NCBI GenBank assembly: GCA_016292515.1
Contig: JAEDIJ010000048.1
Location: 1 to 12,878 of the forward strand
Direction: 5' to 3'
Length of the DNA: 12,878 nt
Source: Victivallaceae bacterium
GTDB taxonomy: Bacteria > Verrucomicrobiota > Lentisphaeria > Victivallales > Victivallaceae
The notes beneath the pieces are model-generated. The model made no database searches. It saw only the letters and a program-made list of their open reading frames with translations, and was not told the origin of the DNA. Position 1 is the first letter of the stretch, and every line of letters begins with the position of its first letter. The position numbers and the translations under genes were made by a program. Below are positions 7,521-12,878 of the stretch, piece by piece.

Positions 7521-8876
7521 TTAAAGTAATTCTTCGTCTTTCAGCACTCGGGGAACAGTGAATTCGCCCGCGCTGTGGAAATCTTCTTCGTGATTTTTGA
7601 GCAACAGCCGCACCAGCGTCGGCACGGGCAGCGTCGTCACGATCGAAAGCACGATGATCGCGTTGAAAAAGACCGGTTGCAGGATGCCGAGCGTTTTGCC
7701 GATCGCCGCCGCCGCCAGCGTCGCGGAAAGTTGCGGCACCGTCATCAGCCCCGCGGCGACGCTCGCCCTGCGCTTGAAGCCGCAGAAGCGCAACGCCGCG
7801 TAGCCGGAAAGCATTTTGCTGCCGATCAGTCCGACAATGGTGAGCGCGGTGATCGTCCAGCCTGCGGTTTCGCCGAAAACCGAGAAGTCGGTGCTCATTC
7901 CGATCGAAATGAAAAGGAAGGGGATCAGAAATCCGTAACCGATGCTCTCGAACCTGCGGAAAAGCAATGCGTTTTTGCCCTTGACGACCGTGGACAGCGC
8001 AAGTCCGGCGATAAAGGCGCCGACGACGAGGTTGATGCCGCAGAGTTCGCCGAGGACGACGGCGCCGAGGATCACGGCGAGCATGATGGTGATCAGCACG
8101 TCTTCGCCGGGAGTGAAGTGCTTCATCAGTTGTTTGCCGATGACGTTGACGATGAGGATCGTCGCGCAGAGATAGCCGAGGACGACGAGGAGAAAGACCA
8201 AAATCATCGCGTGACCGGAAATATGCGAGGAGAAACGGTCGAAAAGGGAAAGCCCCGCGTCGATCGCGGTGACGACATTCTGCGACTGGCGGAAAATCTG
8301 TACGCTGACGGCGAGCAGAATGATACTTGAAATATCCGTGAGCACCGTCGAGATCAGCACCGATGCGCCGAAGCGGCTTTGCGACAGTTTGAGTTCGCGG
8401 ATGACGGGAAAGACGATGCCGACCGAGTGCGAGGCAAAAAGCGAGGCGTAAAGGAGTTTTCCCGCGAGAGCCTGCGGCAGGAAATAACGGTAGACGAAAT
8501 ATCCCGCCAACGCCGGGACGGAAAAGGTGAGGATGCTCAACACGATCACGGGGACGCGCACCGATTTGATCAGTTTGAAATCCGCCTCCATCCCGGCGAG
8601 CGCCATCAGAAACATCAAGCCGAGCGAACCGAGCGAGGCGATCAGCGTGTTGAAGTGACTTGCCGTCGTCGCCGCTTCGGATGCGCCCGCGCCGTGGATC
8701 CACGCGGTGAATTGCGAGAGATGCCCGACGAGATCGATGCCCGACGGTCCGATCAGCATCCCGACGAGAAGCAACGCGATGACCTGCGGAATCTCCCAGC
8801 GTTTCAGCAGAAACGGGATGACCGCCATCAAGGCGATGAGGGCGATGAAAATAATCAGAAAACTGCCGCTGCTCAT
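7521..8876 (-). CDS. CPA2-family cation/proton antiporter (Kef/Nap-like)
   Basis: An integral inner-membrane antiporter of 451 residues with about 12-13 membrane segments, of the Na+/H+ exchanger family PF00999. Diagnostic stretches are IPQVIALLLVGMLIGPSGI (29-47), SLGLMFLMALAGMEADF (84-100), TVLTDISSIILL (177-188, with Asp181 in the ion-site position), LGELCGINLVVGAFIAGLALS (275-295) and FLIPFLFISIGMSTDF (316-331). The protein ends soon after the last helix and has no RCK/TrkA-N or USP domain, so it is a bare transporter, not a full KefB/KefC. The ion (Na+ or K+) cannot be told. I chose the ATG at 8876. A TTG at 8903 would add nine residues but has no ribosome binding site, whereas AAAGGA lies 13 bases before the ATG. 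It is first in an operon with purU and the glycan-ligase-like gene and is divergent from the V-ATPase operon. Confidence 0.88.
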   Translation of the reverse strand: MSSGSFLIIFIALIALMAVIPFLLKRWEIPQVIALLLVGMLIGPSGIDLVGHLSQFTAWIHGAGASEAATTASHFNTLIASLGSLGLMFLMALAGMEADFKLIKSVRVPVIVLSILTFSVPALAGYFVYRYFLPQALAGKLLYASLFASHSVGIVFPVIRELKLSQSRFGASVLISTVLTDISSIILLAVSVQIFRQSQNVVTAIDAGLSLFDRFSSHISGHAMILVFLLVVLGYLCATILIVNVIGKQLMKHFTPGEDVLITIMLAVILGAVVLGELCGINLVVGAFIAGLALSTVVKGKNALLFRRFESIGYGFLIPFLFISIGMSTDFSVFGETAGWTITALTIVGLIGSKMLSGYAALRFCGFKRRASVAAGLMTVPQLSATLAAAAIGKTLGILQPVFFNAIIVLSIVTTLPVPTLVRLLLKNHEEDFHSAGEFTVPRVLKDEELL

Positions 8877-8889
8877 AGCGCGAAAAAAA

Positions 8890-8895
8890 TCCTTT
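8890..8895 (-). promoter_or_regulatory. Ribosome binding site deciding the antiporter start
   Basis: AAAGGA on the minus strand, 13 bases before the ATG at 8876. The spacing is long and includes a run of seven T's. An in-frame TTG at 8901-8903 lies upstream of this site and lacks its own, which argues for the ATG. Confidence 0.5.
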
Positions 8896-8921
8896 CTCTC
8901 CAAATCGGAGCGTTGTGAGTT

Positions 8922-8950
8922 AATATATATCCCGTGCGGGATTTTTTCAA
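8922..8950 (-). promoter_or_regulatory. Sigma70-type promoter of the antiporter-purU operon
   Basis: On the minus strand TTGAAA (8945-8950) and TATATT (8922-8927) are 17 bp apart, and each box matches five of six consensus bases. Transcription would start near 8915. The 14-bp palindrome at 8929-8942 fills most of the spacer. Confidence 0.65.
8929..8942. promoter_or_regulatory. Palindrome inside the antiporter promoter, candidate operator
   Basis: ATCCCG TG CGGGAT is a perfect 6+2+6 inverted repeat between the -35 and -10 boxes of the minus-strand promoter. A repressor bound here would block RNA polymerase. No regulator gene lies in the window, so its identity is unknown. Confidence 0.4.
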
Positions 8951-8955
8951 CGGCA

Positions 8956-8971
8956 AAAAAGGGGGCTTTTT
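8956..8971. promoter_or_regulatory. Inverted repeat between the two divergent promoters
   Basis: AAAAAG GGGG CTTTTT forms a 6-bp-arm inverted repeat midway between the -35 boxes of the antiporter and V-ATPase promoters. A shared activator or repressor site is possible, but the A/T-rich arms make a chance match quite likely. Confidence 0.25.
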
Positions 8972-8984
8972 CCAGTTTTGAAAC

Positions 8985-9013
8985 TTGAAAACGCGGGACA
9001 AAAAGAGTATCTT
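8985..9013 (+). promoter_or_regulatory. Sigma70-type promoter of the V-type ATPase operon
   Basis: TTGAAA (8985-8990) is followed after 17 bp by TATCTT (9008-9013). A second -10-like TATAGT at 9022-9027 lacks a good -35 box. The start would be near 9020, leaving a leader of about 38 bases with GAGGAG at 9043-9048 before the atpE ATG at 9058. Confidence 0.55.
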
Positions 9014-9057
9014 AAAGAAAGTATAGTGTAAACTACCGTAATGAGGAGATTTTTCAT

Positions 9058-9648
9058 ATGGCGGAAGAACTGCAAAATCTGTTGGACAAAATTTATGCCG
9101 AGGGCGTGCAAAAGGCGAATGCCGATGCGGAAAAGATCATTTCCGCCGCCAAAGAGGAAGCCAAAAGTATTGTCGCCGGAGCCAAACTTGAAGCGGACGA
9201 CATCCGCGCCCGGGCGCAGGAGTCCGCCGCAAGTCTGCAACAGCGCGCCGAAAGCGCGGTGCGACAGGCTTCGCGCGACATTTTGCTGCAACTCAAAGCG
9301 GAGTTGGAAAAACGGTTGCGCGCGGCGGTTTCCGGTGCCGCCAAGGAAGCGTTGACGCCGCAGTTGATGGCGCAGATCATTTCCGATTTCGCCAAAGCCG
9401 GTCCTGACGCGGAAATTTCCGTGCTTTGCCCCGAGCGCGACGTCGAAGCGTTGCAAACGGCACTTTATTCCTCGCTCGGCAGAAGTTTCGCCAAACAGCC
9501 GAAAGTTTTTGCCGACGCCTCGATCGAGGGCGGGATGGAAGTTTCATTGCGCGACGGCGAATTTTTCTTTGATTTCACCGTGCCCGCGGTGACGGAGCTG
9601 GTCGGCGAACTGGTCGGCGAACGCATCGCCGCCTTGCTGGAAAAGTAA
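9058..9648 (+). CDS. atpE: V-type ATP synthase subunit E
   Basis: A 196-residue peripheral-stalk subunit of the V/A-type ATPase; together with subunit G/H-type partners it holds the A3B3 head against rotation. Residues about 5-90 are a long charged coiled coil rich in Ala, Glu, Lys and Arg (LLDKIYAEGVQKANADAEKI, AKEEAKSIVAGAKLEAD). Residues about 100-196 are the globular head-binding domain (PQLMAQIISDFAKAG, EISVLCPERDVEAL, ASIEGGMEVSLRDGEFFFDFTV, and an ELVGERIAALL end). The length fits the family. GAGGAG lies nine bases before the ATG. It is the first gene of the operon and is followed after one base by the DUF2764 gene. The symbol follows V-ATPase naming and must not be confused with the F-type c subunit. 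Confidence 0.92.
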   Translation: MAEELQNLLDKIYAEGVQKANADAEKIISAAKEEAKSIVAGAKLEADDIRARAQESAASLQQRAESAVRQASRDILLQLKAELEKRLRAAVSGAAKEALTPQLMAQIISDFAKAGPDAEISVLCPERDVEALQTALYSSLGRSFAKQPKVFADASIEGGMEVSLRDGEFFFDFTVPAVTELVGELVGERIAALLEK

Positions 9649-9649
9649 G

Positions 9650-10183
9650 ATGTATACTTTTTTGCTCGCATCTTTACCGCCTCTGACGCCGGGAATGACG
9701 CCGCCTCTGACGCTTCGTCAACTGGACGACGCGGTCGATGCCGCATTGATTCCCGCCGACGACCGCGCGGCGTTGAATTCCTTTGACGGAAATTTTTCTC
9801 CGTCGGACGACGGAAAAAATCTCCCCCGCGTCTACCGGGAATACCTCGAATTTGAAATTTTTCTGCGGATGCGGATCGCCCGCAAACGCGCCGACCGCAA
9901 CGGCGTCGCGCTCGAACTGCCGCCGACAGAACTTTTTGACGCCGAGACCGCGCTCCGCGTCGATCAGGCGGCGTCGATGCCGCCCGTCGAGCGGGAAAAA
10001 TCGCTCGATGCGCTGCGCTGGCGTAAAATCGGGGAGATCGCGGAATTTCACGATTTCGACTTCGACGCGCTCTGCGTCTACCGCTTGAAACTGATGCTTC
10101 TTATTGCGCACAGCCGCCGGGATACGGCGCGAGGAAGGGCGGAGTTCGCGTCGCTCCTCGACGAAAAAGCGGCGATGGCTTAA
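9650..10183 (+). CDS. DUF2764 V-ATPase-associated protein, probable subunit C equivalent
   Basis: A 177-residue soluble protein in the slot that subunit C holds in archaeal-type operons. The start MYTFLLASLPPL and the following PP motif are typical of DUF2764, a family seen next to V-type ATPase genes in Bacteroidota, Spirochaetes, Chlamydiae and PVC bacteria. Residues about 125-172 (RWRKIGEIAEFHDFDFDALCVYRLKLMLLIAHS) resemble the end of V-ATPase subunit C/d, which links the central shaft to the membrane ring. I infer that it is a shortened subunit C. The ATG lies one base after the atpE stop, with only a weak GGAAAAG site, so translation is probably coupled. An in-frame 13-bp direct repeat (9677-9689 and 9701-9713) encodes the two PPLT motifs. 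The family call is good; the structural role is an inference. Confidence 0.75.
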   Translation: MYTFLLASLPPLTPGMTPPLTLRQLDDAVDAALIPADDRAALNSFDGNFSPSDDGKNLPRVYREYLEFEIFLRMRIARKRADRNGVALELPPTELFDAETALRVDQAASMPPVEREKSLDALRWRKIGEIAEFHDFDFDALCVYRLKLMLLIAHSRRDTARGRAEFASLLDEKAAMA

Positions 10184-10205
10184 CACCAAATAAAGGATAA
10201 AAAAT

Positions 10206-11948
10206 ATGGCTGAAAAAAATCCGGTTATGGAAAAGGTGATCGCCGTCAACGGCAATATGATCACCGTCGAATACACCCGCCGGGTGATGCAGAATGAGGT
10301 CGCTTACGTCCACGTCGGGGATTCCCGGCTCAAAAGCGAAGTGATCCGTATCCGCGGCAACCGCGCCGACTTGCAGGTCTTTGAAAGTACCAACAAGATG
10401 AAAGTCGGCGACGACGTCGAATTCACCGGCGAATTGTTGAGCGTCGAGCTGGGTCCCGGACTGTTGAAACAGGTCTACGACGGCTTGCAGAATCCGCTCA
10501 ACTTGCTCGCGGAAAAATCGGGCTTCTTTTTGCAGCGCGGCATTTATCTTTCCGCCCTCGACCGCACCGCGCTCTGGGATTTCACCCCGATCGCGAAAGC
10601 GGGCGACAAAGTCCGCCGCGGCGACCGCCTCGGCTCGGTGCCGGAGGGGATCATCAAACATTACATTATGCTGCCCTTTGCGTGGCGCGGTGAGTGGACG
10701 GTGAAATCGGTCGTTCCCGCCGGCAAGTACAATATCGACACCGCGATCGCCGTCGTCGAAAACGAGCGCGGCGAAGTCCGCAACGTCACGATGACCCAGT
10801 TCTGGCCGGTCAAGATCGCGATCGACGATTACAGCGAGAAACTCCTTCCGGAGGAAACGCTCGTCACCCAGCAGCGGTCGATCGACACCTTTTTTCCGGT
10901 CGCCGTCGGCGGCACGTTTTGCACGCCGGGACCTTTCGGCGCCGGCAAGACGGTTTTGCAGCACGCGATCAGTCAGCACGCGCAGACCGACGTCGTCGTC
11001 GTCGCCGCCTGCGGTGAGCGCGCGGGCGAGGTGGTCGAGATCCTCCGCGAATATCCCGAGTTGGAAGACCCCCGCACCGGGCGTTCGCTGATGGATCGCT
11101 CGATCATCATCTGCAATACGAGTTCGATGCCGGTGGCGGCGCGCGAAGCCTCCGTCTACACGGCGGTGACGCTCGCGGAATACTACCGGCAGATGGGGTT
11201 GAATACGCTTTTGCTCGCCGACTCGACTTCGCGCTGGGCGCAGGCGTTGCGCGAGATGTCCGGCCGCTTGGAGGAGATCCCCGGCGAAGAAGCGTTTCCG
11301 GCATATCTGGAATCGCTGATCTCCGGCTTTTACGAGCGCGCGGGATTGGTCAAACTGCGCAGCGGAGAAACCGGTTCCGTCACGATCGGCGGCGCGGTCT
11401 CGCCCGCCGGCGGCAACTTCGAGGAGCCGGTCACGCAGGCGACGCTTAAAGTCGTCGGCGCGTTTTTGGGGCTTTCGCGCGAACGCTCCGACGCCCGCCG
11501 CTACCCCGCGATCCATCCGCTCGACAGTTGGAGCAAGTACAAGAGTCTGGTCGATCCCGCGAAACTCGCGATGGCCCGCTCCATTTTGCGCCGCGGCTCC
11601 GACGTCAACCAGATGATGAAAGTCGTCGGCGAGGAGGGCACGAGCCTCGACGATTTCGTCCTCTATATGAAAAGCGAATTTCTCGACTACGTCTTTTTGC
11701 AGCAGAATACCTTTGATGCCGAGGACGGTGCTTCCTCCGCGGAGCGTCAGCGCGAGATGTTCAACGACGTCTGCCGCGTTTTGGAGAGCGATTTCACCTT
11801 TGCCGACAAGGAGGGCGCGCGCGTTTACTTCCTCGAACTGCGCCAGCTTTACCTTGACCGCAACTATATGGCGTTGGGCGGAGAGGATTACCGCAAGCAG
11901 ACAACGCTGATCGATCAGAAAATTTCGGGGAGTGTGAAAAATGCGTAA
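10206..11948 (+). CDS. atpA: V-type ATP synthase subunit A (catalytic)
   Basis: The 580-residue catalytic subunit of the V/A-type ATPase, which hydrolyses or makes ATP in the A3B3 head on the cytoplasmic side. Residues about 8-75 are the N-terminal beta-barrel (VIAVNGNMITVEY, VGDSRLKSEVIRI). Residues about 110-190 are the non-homologous bulge that marks A subunits apart from F-type beta. The P-loop is GPFGAGKT (242-249) with Lys248. Glu271 in CGERAGE (269-275) is the catalytic glutamate, and LLLADSTSRWAQALRE (335-350) is Walker B with Asp339. PAYLESLISGFYERAG (365-380) and GGAVSPAGGNFEEPVT (395-410) are also diagnostic. Length is that of bacterial V-type A subunits. AAAGGA lies eight bases before the ATG. 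The end overlaps subunit B by eight bases. A V/A-type enzyme may pump Na+ or H+; the deciding K subunit is outside the window. Confidence 0.97.
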   Translation: MAEKNPVMEKVIAVNGNMITVEYTRRVMQNEVAYVHVGDSRLKSEVIRIRGNRADLQVFESTNKMKVGDDVEFTGELLSVELGPGLLKQVYDGLQNPLNLLAEKSGFFLQRGIYLSALDRTALWDFTPIAKAGDKVRRGDRLGSVPEGIIKHYIMLPFAWRGEWTVKSVVPAGKYNIDTAIAVVENERGEVRNVTMTQFWPVKIAIDDYSEKLLPEETLVTQQRSIDTFFPVAVGGTFCTPGPFGAGKTVLQHAISQHAQTDVVVVAACGERAGEVVEILREYPELEDPRTGRSLMDRSIIICNTSSMPVAAREASVYTAVTLAEYYRQMGLNTLLLADSTSRWAQALREMSGRLEEIPGEEAFPAYLESLISGFYERAGLVKLRSGETGSVTIGGAVSPAGGNFEEPVTQATLKVVGAFLGLSRERSDARRYPAIHPLDSWSKYKSLVDPAKLAMARSILRRGSDVNQMMKVVGEEGTSLDDFVLYMKSEFLDYVFLQQNTFDAEDGASSAERQREMFNDVCRVLESDFTFADKEGARVYFLELRQLYLDRNYMALGGEDYRKQTTLIDQKISGSVKNA

Positions 11949-12878
11949 AGTTTATCATAAGATCATCCGCATCGCCGGCAACGTCATCACTGTGGAAGCC
12001 GACGGCGTCGCCTACAACGAACTCGCCGAGGTTTCCGGTCTGCGCGGTGTATCGCTCGCGCAGGTGATCCGGCTCGACGGCCGCAAAGTGTCGCTCCAAG
12101 TCTTTGCCGGCAGCCGCGGCATCGGCACCGACGACGAAGTGCGCTTTTTGGGGCGCGAAATGCAGGTTTCCGGCTCCGACGCATTGCTCGGCCGCGTTTT
12201 CAACGGCCGCGGCGCCGCGCGCGACAACCGTCCCGACATCACCGAAAATATGATCGACATCGGGACGCCCTCGGTCAACCCCGCCAAGCGCATCATCCCG
12301 CGTCATATGATCCGCACCAATATCCCGATGATCGACATTTTCAACACGCTGGTCGAATCGCAGAAACTGCCGATCTTTTCGGTCGCGGGCGAGCCGTACA
12401 ACGAATTGCTTTCGCGCATCGCGTTGCAGGCGGAAGTCGACGTGATCGTCCTCGGCGGTATGGGGTTGAAGCACGACGATTACTTGACATTCAAGCGCAC
12501 GCTCGACGAGCACGGCGCGCTCTCGCGCACGGTGATGTTCATCCACACTGCGAGCGACCCCGTCGTCGAATGTCTGATGGTGCCGGATATGTGCCTTGCC
12601 GTCGCGGAATCCTTTGCCCTCAAAGGCAAGCGCGTGCTCTGCCTTTTGAGCGATATGACCAACTTCGCCGACGCGCTCAAAGAGATCGCGGTGACGATGG
12701 AGCAGATCCCCGCCACCCGCGGTTATCCGGGCGACCTTTACAGCCAGTTGGCATCGCGTTACGAAAAGGCGGTCGACTTCGACGGCGCGGGCTCGATCAC
12801 GATCCTCGCGGTGACGACGATGCCCGGCGACGACGTGACCCACCCGGTGCCGGACAACACCGGCTACATCACCGAGGG
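11941..12878 (+). CDS. atpB: V-type ATP synthase subunit B (partial, cut by window end)
   Basis: The non-catalytic head subunit of the V/A-type ATPase, with 312 codons present; the reading frame is open to the window edge. It begins [20 protein letters not shown]. The family signatures are [10 protein letters not shown] (82-91), [20 protein letters not shown], a degenerate P-loop region [19 protein letters not shown] with no Lys-Thr pair (as expected for B, which does not catalyse), [43 protein letters not shown] and [21 protein letters not shown]. The ATG lies inside the end of the subunit A gene in another frame (eight-base overlap), with GGGGAG at 11927-11932 inside that gene as ribosome binding site. 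The bacterial subtype pattern [18 protein letters not shown] is like Chlamydia, spirochaete and Bacteroidota B subunits. About 110-130 residues should be missing. Confidence 0.95.
   Translation, partial: [312 protein letters not shown]

Noticed and set aside
8877..8903. TTG at 8903 as the antiporter start
   Set aside because: It lacks a ribosome binding site and would add MERKDFFRA, while AAAGGA lies between it and the ATG at 8876. The TTG is also only about 12 bases from the predicted transcription start.
9677..9713. 13-bp direct repeat CCGCCTCTGACGC in the DUF2764 gene
   Set aside because: It encodes two PPLT-type motifs 24 bp apart in frame and fits the conserved Pro-rich start of the family, so no separate role is needed.
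10101..11516. A 471-codon minus-strand open frame opposite subunit A
   Set aside because: It is antisense to a highly conserved catalytic subunit and looks like no known protein; the Asp/Arg/Ala/Val-rich composition is that of a shadow frame.
11794..12843. A 349-codon minus-strand open frame opposite subunit B
   Set aside because: It is antisense to subunit B, whose motifs are unmistakable.

Overview
The window is a chromosomal segment of moderately high GC. It holds nine protein-coding genes, one of them cut by the right edge, and no RNA genes, insertion sequences, phage genes or CRISPR array. The likely source is a Gram-negative bacterium of the PVC superphylum, with a Victivallis-like Lentisphaerota my best guess. 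This rests on three things: a bacterial V/A-type ATPase operon in the order E - DUF2764 - A - B (the arrangement of Chlamydiae, Spirochaetes, Bacteroidota and PVC relatives), a tandem of large secreted acetylxylan-esterase-like enzymes, and a Wzy/ligase-type glycan membrane protein. The taxon is an inference; no marker gene here settles it.

Layout. Positions 1-163 contain no gene but a dense set of inverted repeats: two near-identical 16-bp palindromes and a nested group of competing hairpins. Positions 164-3616 (minus) are a two-gene operon of paralogous exported carbohydrate-esterase-family-7-like proteins. Its promoter lies at 3654-3682, in a 126-bp divergent gap shared with xseA. xseA (3743-4978, plus; exonuclease VII large subunit) runs tail to tail into the next minus-strand operon, and the two reading frames overlap by 44 bp. 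That operon, 4935-8876 (minus), is a CPA2-type cation/proton antiporter, then purU (10-formyltetrahydrofolate hydrolase), then an O-antigen ligase/polymerase-like membrane protein with a soluble repeat-like tail. purU and the last gene overlap by ATGA. From 9058 on (plus) comes the V-type ATPase operon: subunit E, a DUF2764 protein that probably stands in for subunit C, subunit A, and the first 312 codons of subunit B. The D, I and K genes would be expected beyond the edge.

How the genes fit together. The antiporter and the V-ATPase are transcribed divergently from one 181-bp control region (8877-9057) with two TTGAAA-type promoters and two palindromes. Both move ions across the inner membrane, so shared control would make sense, but this is inference. 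The esterase pair looks like part of a polysaccharide deacetylation/uptake programme, with one member probably membrane-anchored (lipoprotein-like) and one released past the inner membrane. xseA and purU are housekeeping genes.

I did not find a clearly new defence, mobile or biosynthetic system. The points most worth a second look are the divergent esterase subfamily (NAHG where classical CE7 enzymes have RGQ), the DUF2764 subunit, the shared ion-transport control region, and the structured non-coding left edge.
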